64,000 nt of DNA from Chara braunii (GCA_003427395.1 BFEA01000232.1:1799942-1863941), one strand, 5' to 3'. Shown: positions 23,097-33,118, numbered from the stretch's first letter. The notes: a model not told the origin generated them from the sequence alone. Numbers and translations: made by a program.

Positions 23097-24010
23097 TTGA
23101 TATCCCAGACCCCTACGTCATCCACTGTCGAGTCTACACATTCGTCTCACATAGAGGCAAACGTCGAGGAACTCGAGTCGTTGATGACAGTCTTAGAGCT
23201 TGATATTCGTGATCTGATTCGAGAGTACCGTAGCATTTTCCCCGCATATTTCTCATACAGCGAGATCCATCCGATGCGTTGGGTTGAGCACTTCATCTAT
23301 CATGTGTTTGAGTATCTCGTCCACCATCAAGCAACCTGCCGACTCTTGATTTTGGAGGCGACGAAACAGAAGAGTGAGCTTGAATAGCTCCTTCATTAGG
23401 GTTTCCTTAAACCTAGTAATGCCCTTTGTAGTGAATTTGTCGGATGAGACTCTCCACCTCAACATCGATTATCACAACCTTAACCATTATACGGTTAAAA
23501 ACAATTATCCCAAGCCTCGCGATGATGAAATGTTTGATCGTACGACAAGCAACCAAGATCGATCTTCGTAGGAATCATAACAGTCACCACCAGATCCACG
23601 TTGCCGCAGAAGACTAGTCAAAGATCACGTTCAGATCACGCTTCGGTCACTAGGAGTTCACGACGTTCCCATTTGGTCTCACCACTGCACCTGTCACCTT
23701 CCAAACGACGATTAATGATATTTTCAAGGACATCCTTGAAAATCACATTTTCGTATATCTGTATGACATATTGGTCTATAGTCGTACCTTAGACGAGCAT
23801 ATTAGACACGTTCGCAATGTTCTACAACGCTTATGAAAGCAAGACTTTTATGCCAAGCTCAGTAAGTGACGCTTTGCCCAACGTAAAGTCGGCTATGTAT
23901 CTGAACAGGGTCTTCACATGAGCGACGTGAACATCATTGCTATCGCGAACTGAACCGCTCTTACATCTGCCAAGCAACTTCACAATATGTTAGGCCTTAC
24001 TAGTTAATAT
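23097..24010 (+). pseudogene. Gypsy reverse transcriptase (inactive)
   Basis: Blocks in order: a pre-RT segment with YRSIFPAYF and WVEHFIYHV (23097-23385); LNIDYHNLNHYTVKNNYPKP (about 23457-23516), matching the 'DYR.LN..T.KN.YP.PR' RT motif; TTFPFGLTTAPVTFQ-like sequence near 23665; and the active-site box near 23755, which reads YLYDILVYS where the family has YLDDIL. Loss of the first aspartate plus many stops and frame changes mean no polymerase activity. The enzyme would have copied element RNA into DNA. Confidence 0.85.
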
Positions 24011-24129
24011 AGTAACTTTATCCGGAGATTAGGTATTTCTACGTCTTCACCTCCACCCTCCTCTAGAAGAACCCGTCACGGTTTTGGACATCCCTCCATG
24101 AGGATGTCTTCCACACCTTCAAGAAGGTT

Positions 24130-24740
24130 GTGACTTATGTGTCGGTATTTCTTCTCCTCGATTTTGATTGTCCTTTCATCCTCATCACTGATGCTTTTTA
24201 TTTCGGAGTAGGAGTTGTACTTTTCAGGTGTTTCCTACTATATCTGAGTCCTCGCATCCCCATGTTCCCTACCTACCTTCCCCTCTTACTTACACCGCTT
24301 CTCGACCAATGCCTAACCTTCCACCACTTCTCGATACTGACAGTCCACCCATTACGATCTTTTCGATCATCGCAGAGGACTTGACTGTCAAGGCTCGTGT
24401 TGAGAAGTGTCTAATCGCGTAATACTCTTATCAGTTATTGCCCACCGAGATAAACTATACTACTGACGAACGTGAGGTTATTGCAATAGTTAATGCTACT
24501 CGACACTGACGTAATTACCTTCATGGGGCACCCTTCAAAGTGTGCACGGACAACTCTGTTGTCGCAACTATCCTCATGGAAATCAGACTTTCCCCTCGAC
24601 AGACACTCTAGTGATGCAACTTATCTAAGTTCACTTTCACTACTGAACCTATGAAGGGGGGAAATAATTGAGTCACAAACACCTTGTCCTGCTGTTCTAA
24701 CCATAATCAAGACCCTCTCCAGCTCATGGCGAGGTAAGGC
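24130..24740 (+). pseudogene. Gypsy RNase H region (pseudogene)
   Basis: FDCPFILITDAFYFGVGVVL (about 24166-24225) matches the 'F.LTTDAS..A.G.VL' start of gypsy RNase H. Then comes a ~200-bp stretch that breaks the domain, and after it INYTTDEREVIAIVNATRH and YLHGAPFKVCTDNS, matching '.Y...ERE.LAIV.A...W..YL.G..F.V.TD'. A later NTLSCCS at about 24675 stands where 'ADALSR' is expected. The interruption at 24230-24420 may be a small insertion. The domain would degrade the RNA strand after reverse transcription. Confidence 0.8.
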
Positions 24741-24839
24741 CGTTCCTTTACACTCTCTCGTCATGAGTGATATTTTGTACCAGCATAACAATGGTAGTCA
24801 CAGATAATCACGTCAATGTGTTCCCTCCACTGGACAACT

Positions 24840-25400
24840 CTGTGTTCAGGTCGTAGCAGAGTTCCATGACCATGCAGTTGTCGGACATATAAGCTTCCAA
24901 AAAACTACAGATCGTGTTGGCAGTTTTGTATGGTCAAAGTGCAAGGAATTCGTCATGAGCTACGTTGAGGAGTGCCCTACCTGCTAGAAGGTTACCCCAA
25001 CCTCTACCCCCATACCTGAGGGTCGTCAACAATCCATCTCTATGGACTTTGTTGGTCTCCTCTGCTCTCCTGCTGAACGCGGTCGTATCCTACCTCGTTT
25101 TACCACCCTTAGACAAATGACAAGACAGAGGTCAGCGACAAAACTCTAAGTAATATTCTCCGAAAGTTTGCTGAGGATGACCGACAGTGGGATTTACACT
25201 CAGCCCACATGAAAATTTCTTACGAGCACGCTGTTTTGCCAACCACGAGGATGTTGCCATTCTACTACGACCTGGTTATTACCCTTGAGTGCCCACAAAT
25301 CTTCTTCGACCATCACAGATTCATCCCGACACTCCTTGCCGAGCACTTGACGACTTGATTAACCGTATGCGAGTTATTTATAAACGAGCACATGAGAGCA
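24840..25400 (+). pseudogene. Gypsy integrase (pseudogene)
   Basis: The N-terminal zinc-binding HHCC domain is visible: FHDHAVVGHISFQKT, then VEECPTC with a stop just after it (about 24873-24990). It is followed by a PEGRQQSISMDFVGLL-like start of the catalytic core (about 25017-25060), where the first Asp of the DDE triad would sit. The remaining core is too broken to place the other acidic residues. The enzyme would insert element DNA. Confidence 0.75.
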
Positions 25401-25447
25401 TAACCGCCTCCCAAACTTGCATGGTTGCACGAGCTAACCAATCGTGA

Positions 25448-25870
25448 ATGGATAATCTATTTAAAGCCGGTGATGTTGTGCTCGTAGACATCTGCCGTTT
25501 GCATCTCGAAGAAGATACACTTCATAAGTTCAGGTGCCGCTTCTTCAACCTATGCCGCATCTTTCATATTGTCGGTTCTATTATGATGGATAGATCAGTA
25601 AGTTTCCACGTGAAGTTGCATGGTTATCTTCGACGAGCTCAGGTTCACGATGTTTACCATATGTCCTTGACGCGTCCTTATAGCAGACTCTCTGAGCACT
25701 TCGTGGGACGCACTTACAAGCGCCGTTCACCTATCATGGTCCACAGTCACAAGGACTTCATTATTTCCGACATCGTTTTTCACTAAGTCATTGACGGCAC
25801 CCCTCCACACATCGAGTACCTTGTGCGCTTGAAGAGATATCCTGATAAAGGACTACTTCGAAGCCTCTCG
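25448..25870 (+). pseudogene. Integrase C-terminus with chromodomain-like tail
   Basis: A 112-residue frame has FKAGDVVLVDICRL, matching the 'F..GD.V.V....L' start of the integrase GPY/F module, then the HDVYHMSLTRPY segment that precedes chromodomains, and finally FIISDIVFH. Past one stop it continues with HIEYLVRLKRYPDK, the 'YLVKWKGY' core of a chromodomain. This makes the element a chromovirus-type gypsy, a lineage whose integrases direct insertion toward heterochromatin. Confidence 0.75.
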
Positions 25871-26050
25871 AGCGTTTGCAGCATGTGAGGATGTTAGTAC
25901 GCACATATAACCATAGTCGTTGTGCTGAGATGTCTTCTCCCCAGCCAACTGACCCCCCTTCTCCTTCGGATGAGGATATCGCTCTGGACGAGTCTGCCGC
26001 CTCTGAGGTTGTTCTTCAGTAGTAGACGGATGTCTCCTCACCCCACGATG

Positions 26051-27000
26051 CACTCATCATTGCTTGTGCCTTACAATGACTGACCCTGTCATCACCTCTC
26101 TATGTTCTCATTGAACTACACCTTCATGTACTTCATATTCAACTCTACTTCAAGATGTTAGCGTTTTGCGGCTCTGCTTCAACATCGATCTTGAGTCTTA
26201 CTTCATCTACGTCATTACATACTTAGATGATTCTAACTATTTTAGCTGCTTGAACGTTTTTTGACGTGACTCCTTCACGCCATCATCCCACCTTGTACAT
26301 TCTCTTGTGTCACACATGATGGTTCTCTCTTACTTGGTTCTCCCCGAGTTGGGCTCTCCTTTGATATCGAATAGGCATTGACACTGTAGCTTTTTATTGG
26401 GTTCCCTTCTCCCAGATCTGGCTCCCTGCTAGCAGATGACTGGCATCCTTGATCCCCTCTCCCACTGCATTCATCATCCTAGCGTCGGCCACTGCATGCC
26501 TTCAGTTGGGAATCTCATCCTATTATAGGCTCCCCTTTCATGGTAGACCCTGCATGCTGTCACCCTCCTGCCGATCATGACCGGCCTTAATTAATTATTT
26601 GTTAGGGTCATTGGTTTTGTTTCACTACCTCCCACCCCGAGTCTGACAACTTGCCCCACCTTTGTGTGTGACTGCCACTATGAGTTTCGGTTTGTAGGCT
26701 GCATTCACCCCCTCAATATCATCCCACTCTCTGTGATTCAGGGATATTAAATTATCTTGTGACATATTGTTTTCCTTTTCCTTTCCCCAGTGAGGCAGTT
26801 GCCTCCATGACGTTAGGATTATATGATGCTACATTTTATTTCTTGTTGTTAGTTAGGATATATACATTATACATTTTTTTTTCTTCATGACATTATGTAG
26901 CTTAGGCCGCATCGCAACAAAGACGAATAAGTAAGAGAAATATACAAGTTTTTTATATGAAAGGAATCAATGAAATTATAACAAATTGTTCTAGTGGACT
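26051..27000. other. No supported gene; possible 3' region of the gypsy element
   Basis: Pyrimidine-rich plus strand with only short frames. The 3' LTR should be here but was not recognised. Confidence 0.5.
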
Positions 27001-27435
27001 AAAAACTATTATGATTTTTTTATTTTATTTTTATAGAGTTTTTGATGATCGATCTCTCAAAGCCAGAGCGATATAATATATTCGAAAAAAAATAGAGGTC
27101 GTAGGCTCGCTTGCTGGAGAAAGATCAATCACAACAATGATACTTTTGTTTATTTTTTTCAAACATCACTTTAGTTTCTTAAATTAATAATATTTAAAAA
27201 TCTTCAAAAAAAAGGTGGGGTTCTTTCGGAACAAACTCACTTGTTATTTCAAGATTTATAAACTAAACTTGCCCGATTAACTGAGATACCAACTAATTGA
27301 GATACCATCTAGCAGTACTGATGTATTGCAAATTTCACAAATAATTAGAAAAAAATACTGCAAAAAAATTCATAAAAATCCCTATTCAAATAGTAGTCCC
27401 TCGACCAGGAGCAACTTTGTCATATTTAAAATTTA

Positions 27436-27640
27436 AACTCAGCTTTATCCAAAATAGCTAAAGTGAGATTAACCAATCAAAATGAGATTATTGCATACAT
27501 TACGAGAGAATGTCATAATTTACAAGAACACTATCATTACGGTTCGAGGAGGTAGAGTCATAAATTTGCCTGATGTAAAATACTATTGTATTCGAGGAGT
27601 GAAAAACTTACAAGGAAAATCCCTAATCGACGTTGAGGCA
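27436..27640 (+). pseudogene. rps12: Mitochondrial-type rps12 fragment (NUMT)
   Basis: From 27436 one frame reads [20 protein letters not shown] and goes on to CHNLQEH. After a one-base frame change near 27530 the adjacent frame gives [20 protein letters not shown] and KNLQG. These match the central and C-terminal parts of ribosomal protein S12 ([32 protein letters not shown]). The CIRGVKDL ending is characteristic of the plant mitochondrial rather than the plastid protein. The 5' half and the C-terminal ~20 residues are absent. A frameshift and flanking retrotransposon DNA mark it as a nuclear copy. Confidence 0.8.
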
Positions 27641-27702
27641 GATCATTTTAATTGTTATATATTCTAATTTATTATATAATTCTTATAGTGTATTATTATT
27701 AT

Positions 27703-28405
27703 CAGGGTTACCAGGCTGAACGTTTCAGGGGCCCCAAGCTGACCCTTGAACGTTCGAGCGTTCAAGGTCCCGTTCGGGGGCTGAACTTGAAGGGGTCCTG
27801 ACCCCGTCAAAAACTATTTCATATTCTAAAAATAATTTTGTTTTTTTGTATTGGTTTTTGTAAGTTCTGTAGGACATATACTACACACATATAAATTTTG
27901 AATTTATTTTGTTGAGCTAAACAAAAATTAAAAATCGTCAAAGATGGCGGTGTTAAAATATGCTAAGCTACAAAGTTGTTTATGTTTTTTCACTTTTTAC
28001 TTTTGGTTGTGATTATTTTTTGAAACTTTTTGCACGAGTTTTATAAGATGTGAAGTACAGGTTTGTAAAGATGCAGGGCATTTGACCATGGAAAACAAAT
28101 GAAAAATCGTGAAAAATAACGGTATCGAAAACGAGTTTACGCACTCAGTACTGTTAATTATATAATTTTTCTTTTTGTTTGTTTTTTTTATTTATTTATT
28201 TATATCAAATTTGGTAAGGAATTTAGTCCTTTTTTTTTTATTGTAGTTTTGTTTAGTTTTTTTTCTGCATAAGATACGTTGTTTTTTTTTGTTTGTTTTT
28301 TTTTTTCGGCGTTCGGCCCTAACGACTGAACGCATCCCCAAGGGGTCCTGTACATTCGGGCGCTCGGTTCGGGCGTTCGACCCGTCCCGAATGCGGACCA
28401 CCCTG
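27703..28405 (+). mobile_element. hAT-like non-autonomous element, copy C (best)
   Basis: A 703-bp element beginning CAGGGTTACCAGGCTG and ending so that its reverse complement begins CAGGGTGGTCCGCATT. It is flanked by a perfect 8-bp duplication ATTATTAT (27695-27702 and 28406-28413). CAGGG-type ends and 8-bp duplications are hallmarks of hAT transposons. It has no transposase, so it would depend on one elsewhere. Each end has palindromic GTTCG words and the centre is A/T-rich. It sits between the mitochondrial rps12 fragment and the plastid 16S fragment, so it inserted into organelle-derived DNA. Confidence 0.85.
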
Positions 28406-28551
28406 ATTATTATTATATTATTAATTATGAACTTTATTTGACTATGTTAAGAATGTTTATTGATGTTATGTTATTAATTTATTAATATTTTATATAATTA
28501 AATAATATATATAATTTAACTATGCTATAAATTTTAGACCAGGTTTTAGAG

Positions 28552-28655
28552 GTTAGCTCGCCTTCGCAGGGTTGCAACTTTTTGTCCCGGCCATTGTACT
28601 ACGTGTGTTGCCCATAATGATAGGGGCATGCTAACTTAACGTCATCCTCACCTTC
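28552..28655 (-). pseudogene. rrn16: Plastid-type 16S rRNA fragment (NUPT)
   Basis: The reverse complement carries GGTGAGGATGACGTTAAGTT, then GCATGCCCCT, CAACACACGTAGTACAATGG and CCGGGACAAA, the conserved helix-34/35 neighbourhood of bacterial-type 16S rRNA near E. coli position 1200. The A-C-A-A-T-G-G-C-C-G-G-G-A-C run is of plastid type, not plant mitochondrial 18S. Only ~104 bp remain, with several substitutions, so it is a nuclear fragment. Confidence 0.85.
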
Positions 28656-28663
28656 ACAATTGC

Positions 28664-28738
28664 AAATAACGGAAATCGAACCTATATCGCCTGCTTGGAA
28701 GGCAAAAAATTTGCCTTTAATATATATCCGTTATTTAC
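28664..28738 (-). pseudogene. tRNA-Gly(UCC)-like organellar remnant
   Basis: Read on the minus strand: an acceptor strand AATAACGG pairs with CCGTTATT, the anticodon arm TTGCCTTCCAAGCAGG places TCC in the loop, and the T-loop reads GGTTCGATT. D-arm and T-stem pairing are imperfect. The pattern matches organellar tRNA-Gly(UCC). It abuts the 16S fragment on the same strand, so it is probably part of the same organelle insertion or a second one. Plastid against mitochondrial origin is undecided. Confidence 0.5.
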
Positions 28739-28911
28739 AAATGAAATTGACTGACTCAGGCTCTTCTTGGTGAGCGTAAACTTTCCCTATCTTCAGTCAA
28801 CGACTATGAGGCAACCGTGTACTTAGTAAGATGCGATTTGATTGTTGGTAGATGGAAAAAAAACCGGCCAGAAAACTAGGAGATTATGTAATTCTTCCTT
28901 ATTCTTTGTTG

Positions 28912-28989
28912 AGGGATATAACTCAACGGTAGAGTGTCACCTTGACATGGTGGAAGCCATCAGTTCAAGTCTAATTAGTAATTATCCAT
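28912..28989 (+). pseudogene. trnV-GAC: Plastid trnV-GAC-like remnant
   Basis: AGGGATATAACTCAACGGTA followed by GAGTGTCACCTTGACATGG and 'aagccatcagttcaa' is almost the plastid tRNA-Val(GAC) sequence. The anticodon GAC is at 28944-28946 with the TCACC/GGTGG stem. The 3' side is damaged: the T-arm reads TTCAAGTCTAATTA and an extra few bases separate it from 'attatcca'. In plastids this gene lies just upstream of 16S rRNA, which is also represented nearby, although inverted relative to it. Confidence 0.8.
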
Positions 28990-28991
28990 AG

Positions 28992-29123
28992 ATTAAGATG
29001 ACTATTATTTTAGGCATTCATTTGATTCTCCTAGGTATGGGTGCATTATTATAAGTAGTAAAAGTAACCGGGTTTGACGATGTTTATGACACTTGGGCAC
29101 CAAGAGGAGGAGATGTTACGAAG
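28992..29123 (+). pseudogene. psbC: psbC (photosystem II CP43) fragment
   Basis: One frame reads [20 protein letters not shown], a stop, then VVKVTGFDDVYDTWAPRGGD and VTK. This is colinear with the CP43 segment around '[20 protein letters not shown] ... VYDTWAPGGGDVRK', a luminal-loop region of the chlorophyll-binding core antenna of photosystem II. Similarity stops right after GGDV, where a group II intron-like hairpin follows. The in-frame stop and the short length mark it as a nuclear plastid fragment. Confidence 0.85.
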
Positions 29124-29136
29124 CAAGTAGAATAGA

Positions 29137-29170
29137 GAGTCGTATGATAGGTGACTATCTTATACGGTTC
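29137..29170 (+). other. Group II intron domain V-like hairpin
   Basis: GAGTCGTATGATAG / CTATCTTATACGGTTC closes on a GTGA (GNRA) tetraloop with a bulge in the middle. It is 34 nt long, as typical for the catalytic domain V of organelle group II introns, whose usual form is GAGCCGTATG...TACGGTTC. It follows the psbC fragment by ~14 bp, so either psbC had an intron in the donor plastid or two plastid pieces were joined here. The canonical AGC/GTT catalytic triad at the base is changed (GAGTCG). Confidence 0.6.
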
Positions 29171-29189
29171 AGGGAGGACTCAAGTACCA

Positions 29190-29875
29190 CTGGCATGTTT
29201 TGCTCAGTGGGGACGTTTCACTCATGTTATGTTAAGTTACATACTATTATTTTGAACCTATATCCGTATTATGGAGGTTTCGTTAACATGGGGTTTTCTC
29301 CGCATAATAAATTTCTCCACTTTTTTGTTTGCAGAGTTAATTTATTTTTTGCGAAAGCGTGTTTTTGGCTTTTGCGATCCACTACAAGTTGGAGGATTGT
29401 GCATTGAGGCTCTATTTACCCTGGCCTATAGCCAGGGTTATTTGCTTGTTCAGCCCGAAGGACCAGGCCGTTGGCTTGATCTCACAGGTCGTGTGGATAT
29501 TCAGTCCTGTCAAGTCAATTCTAGCACCATTATCAGTACCAGTCTAGTTTAATGCAGTCCAACCGGTCCACTAGAGGTGCACCCCAATAACAGTTTATAC
29601 TTTGGCTCATTTTTCATTCAAACAGTTTTGGACTACGTGCGTGTTGAGTCTACGTCGGAGCTGCATCTCTCTCTTCCGCCATCCTGTTCCGTATCTCTTC
29701 CTTCTCCACAACCGTGACGATGGGTTCTCCATCATGGTTGTCTCGTTACAACCTATAAAACTCGATACCACTTCCTCAAGCTTTACAAGAGAGTAATGAC
29801 TAAGGATTCGCTCTTCCATCAAGAATTGACTCTACATATTAACTCCCCCGAGACGAACTCATGCCTACCCTCATG
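29190..29875. other. No recognised gene; possibly more organelle-derived DNA
   Basis: Frames at 29271-29552 (plus) contain hydrophobic stretches but I recognise no organelle gene. A reading near 29207 gives FAQWGRFTH, suggestive of a plastid protein, but too short to call. Confidence 0.35.
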
Positions 29876-30670
29876 AACTCCAGCTTCCGCAGGTTATTAG
29901 TTGTTGGGCAGTCATTGATGCTCAATTGCAACTGGGGCTAGGTTGGTGGGTTTCTGGTGGGCCTTCCTTTCGGACCTGGATCTGTTTCGAGCAGAGTTTC
30001 GCACTCCACAAACAGAATTGAACTCTAGGTCCCGCAAGATATCAGTTGTTGGGCAGTCCTTGATGCTCAATTGTAACTGGGGCTAGGTTGGTGGATCTGT
30101 GGTGGGCCTTCCTGTTGGACCTGGAAATGTTTCGAGCAGAGTTTCACACTCCACAAACAAAATTGAACTCAAGGTCCCACAAGTTATCAGTTGTTGGGCA
30201 GTCTCTGATGCTCAATCACAACTGGGGCTAGGTTGGTGGGTCTGTGGTGAGCCTTCCTATTGGACTTGCATCTGTTTCATGCATAGTTTCACACTCCATA
30301 AACAAAATTGAACTCCAGGTCCCGCATGTTATCAGTTTTCGGGCAATCTTTGATGCTCAATCGCAACTGGGGCTAGGTTGGTGGGTTTGTGGTGGACCTT
30401 CCTGTTGGAGCATCATTTTCGAGCAGAGTTTCGCACTCCACAAACAGAATTTAACTCCAGTTCCCGCAGGTTATCAGTTGTTGGACAGTCTTTGATGCTA
30501 AATCGCAACTAGGGCTAGGTTGGTGGGTCTGTGGTGGGCCTTCCTGTTGGACCTGGATTTGTTTTAAGCAGAGTTTCGCACTCCACAAATAGAATTCAAC
30601 TCCAGTTCTCCCAAATTATCAGTTCTTGGACAGTCTTTGATGCTCAATCGCAATTAGGCTAGGTTGGTGG
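29876..30670. repeat. ~144-bp satellite, 5.5 copies
   Basis: Units start near 29878, 30024, 30168, 30312, 30452 and 30599 (spacing 140-147 bp). Each carries 'gttatcagttgttgggcagt', 'gatgctcaat', 'actggggctaggttggtggg', 'ggccttcctgttggac' and 'gagcagagtttcgcactcca'. The array ends inside the sixth unit at 'aggctaggttggtgg'. ORFs 30099-30311 and 30244-30495 are translations of it. Confidence 0.9.
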
Positions 30671-30698
30671 TCGTTTTTGTTGAATGGGATATAAGCAA

Positions 30699-31330
30699 AG
30701 TGCGAGTAAACTCTCACTTAAGTGGATTGCTCGGGGTTCACACCATAAGTGCGAGTGAACTCGCACTTAGATGGAGAGCTAGGTGCACACAACATGAGCG
30801 TGATGATTTAATATCGATGCTGGCTTGTCATTTGTAAATTCCCGGATGAAAATGCCATCGAATCTTTGCATGGACAAGATCCATTACATCCATTCATAAC
30901 ATTCACTTATGTAATCGCAAACATCGATCCCCTCCTTGACATGAGCATCTCTTGATCGAAAACATCCATGCATCCCATGACATGAAGATGAGAGATCAAC
31001 ACGCTTGTAAGATCACTATTATGAAAGTCATAGAGATGGAGAGAATGAAACACTTGCAAGTTGCCTGGTGTTTTTCTAAAGATCAAGTTGTACACCCCAC
31101 GGAGTGTTTCCATTGTAATGTCGAATGGGATAATGCTTAGAGCGAGTGAACTCGCACATAGATGGAGAGCTAGGTGTGCACACCATCAGCGTGGTGATTT
31201 AATATGGACGTTGGTTTGTCATTTGTATATTCCCGAGTGAAAATGTCATCAAATCTTTGCATGGACAAGATACATAACATCCATTCATAGCATTAACTCT
31301 TGTAATCACAAACATCGAGATGAAAACACT
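30699..31330. repeat. ~390-bp spaced duplication led by the TGCGAGT dyad
   Basis: Blocks 30747-30930 and 31139-31320 are near-copies: each begins with a dyad (GCGAGTGAACTCGCAC), then 'agatggagagctaggtg', 'gtgatttaatat', 'tttgcatggacaagat' and 'cacaaacatcga' or 'cgcaaacatcga'. At 30747-30768 the dyad is perfect: AAGTGCGAG, spacer TGAA, CTCGCACTT. A further dyad lies at 30699-30720. Short ORFs between them (30952-31140 plus) are unsupported. Confidence 0.8.
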
Positions 31331-31374
31331 TCAAGTTGCCTAGTGTTTTTCTAAAGGTCAAGTTGCACACCACA

Positions 31375-32010
31375 CGGAAAGTTTCCAAGATCATTCAACG
31401 CAAAAAATCATTCAATCGTACATTGCAAATACACAAAGATGTTTCCAAAAATCATTCAATCCCACATTGCAAAGTACATAGAGGCTTTCCAAAAATCATT
31501 CAAACCCATGTCGTAAAGTACATGGAGCCGAGAGGAAAAAGTGAATGACCTACACCCTCGTCTACACAACACGCGAATGTGGATATCTTCGAGGAAAAAC
31601 AAGTAGTACACCAACGCCATACAGTCTACATGACACGCCCTCATCTACACAAGACGCTCCCGTACAGTCTACATGACAAACCCTCGTCGCCAGAGCCACG
31701 AAAACATAAGTCGTACCTTAAAGACGAACATATCGAACACAAGTTCAACCGAAGTCGAACACAAAAGTTGATTCAAGCCGAAAAGTCCTACATTACACAA
31801 AAACAGGCCCTACCTCAAAGACGAACATGTCGAACACAAGTTCAACCGAAGTCCTACACAAAAGCTGATTCAAGCCGAAGTCCTACACCAAAGTTCATTC
31901 AAGCCGAAGTCCTACATTACACAGAAGTTCATCCAAGCCCGACACGATGTTCACCTGCCTACACAAGTCCCACACAAAAGCTCATCCAAACCCGACATGA
32001 TGTCCACATC
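31375..32010. repeat. Short tandem repeats (CATTGCAAA- and CCGAAGTCCTACAC-type)
   Basis: 31375-31520 has three ~50-bp units with 'atcattcaa' and 'tttccaa'. 31740-32010 has units of ~28-32 bp with 'aagccgaagtcctacac' and 'aaagttcattc'. The 154-codon plus-strand frame at 31579-32043 is the translation of this repeat and has no domain. Confidence 0.65.
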
Positions 32011-32049
32011 GTGATAGGGCCAGACCCATTGCCGAAGGCATGAGGTGAT

Positions 32050-32821
32050 AAATGTGAGTCTATTTGGATATTGAATCCGAAAATCCTAAGACGATGTCTA
32101 TCTTCGTATCATGTGTCTCGTGAAAAGAGTCAGTACGATCTCCATGGTAACAGCATATGCAGTCTTCGAGTAGCCTCTCACGATCGTCGTCGTTGCGCTC
32201 GTCTATGTTGAACTCGACTAAAATGACTTGGTTCGGGAATTCGGGTCTGAAGATCTGCTTCGATATTCGGCAAGTCGCACAGGGGTATATCTCTTAAACT
32301 TCGATTCAAATTGCTCAAGTTACGGATTTGGAACAGACCACGGTCTCCTAGAACGGCGGATCATCGTCATGTTCTTTCACGCAGGATACAAGGAATAGTT
32401 CCCCATCCAAGCACGAGGTGATATGCATGATGAAGATCGTTAAAAAAAACATAATAGCAGGCTCACAATAATATGGCATTCTATCGAAAGATGTGCTGGT
32501 TACGTATGAATAATACAGACAACTTCTAAACTCCCCTTTAGAGGCAATGTAGAAATCAATTATGAAGACGGGTCTGTCGCGTAGCGTGACCATCACAATG
32601 TACTGAAAAGCGGTGGTAAGCGGGGGCGTAACGTACGCCTGGACTCGAATGCGAACATCTTCGGGGAGTGGAAGATAGCAGTATCTGGGAAGGGTAATGC
32701 TGCCAAACCACTCATAACCATAAATGTTCTCAGCTATGGCAAAAATTTCACTTCGCAGACTTTCGTAGTAGCCGAGGTGTTTGACAATGACCGTCTCACT
32801 GACACTTCCAGACGACATCAT
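32050..32821 (-). pseudogene. Unrecognised protein gene, possibly two pieces
   Basis: A 157-codon ORF (32348-32821) has good protein-like composition: YYESLRSEIFAIAENIYGYE, then SITLPRYCYLPLPEDV, a hydrophobic strand-rich core, and a membrane-like stretch IMFFLTIFIMHITSC. Downstream on the same strand, after ~50 bp with stops, another frame gives EIYPCATCRISKQIFRPEFP and a DERNDDDRERLLEDCICC segment, so the gene may continue through a short intron or a frameshift. It lies next to the tandem family at 33.1-38.4 kb on the same strand, but I see no clear similarity to it. Function unknown. Confidence 0.4.
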
Positions 32822-33118
32822 GCATCAGAAGAGAGGACAACGTCCGTGTGGGTATCAAACATTCCACCTTGTCATGCAAAGAGAGGTGGGTAAATGGCGA
32901 AGTTGAGACCGACTGATGTTGACAAAGTTCGAATAACCTCGTACTTAGATAGAGAGTTTGTCATACAACGGGGTATACCGAACGAGGGATAAGCAATGGG
33001 ATGGGGTATAATGAACGAGATATAAGCAACGGGGCAAACATGAAATTCAATGGGATGTAAGCATAGTGCAAGTTTATTCGCACTAAAGAAAACACAAAGC
33101 TACAAATTTAGAACGTCG

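Larger units (their letters stand above)
19100..26050 (+). mobile_element. Decayed Ty3/gypsy LTR retrotransposon
   Basis: Coding blocks follow the Ty3/gypsy order on one strand: proline-rich gag start, gag body, CCHC zinc knuckle, protease region, reverse transcriptase, RNase H, integrase, and a chromodomain-like tail. Every block is broken by stops and frame changes, the RT active-site box has lost an aspartate, and gag is interrupted by a GC-rich insertion with an assembly gap. pol following gag, with integrase after RNase H, separates it from Ty1/copia. LTRs were not identified by eye. The limits given are those of recognisable coding similarity, not true ends. Confidence 0.85.

Noticed and set aside
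18613-26900. LTR pair for the gypsy element
   Set aside because: I compared 18.6-19.1 kb with 26.0-26.9 kb and saw no long direct match; an alignment program is needed before calling LTRs.
30747-30768. Helitron 3' hairpin
   Set aside because: The hairpin is followed by AGATGG rather than a CTRR end, it occurs dozens of times in different contexts, and no Rep/helicase was seen.
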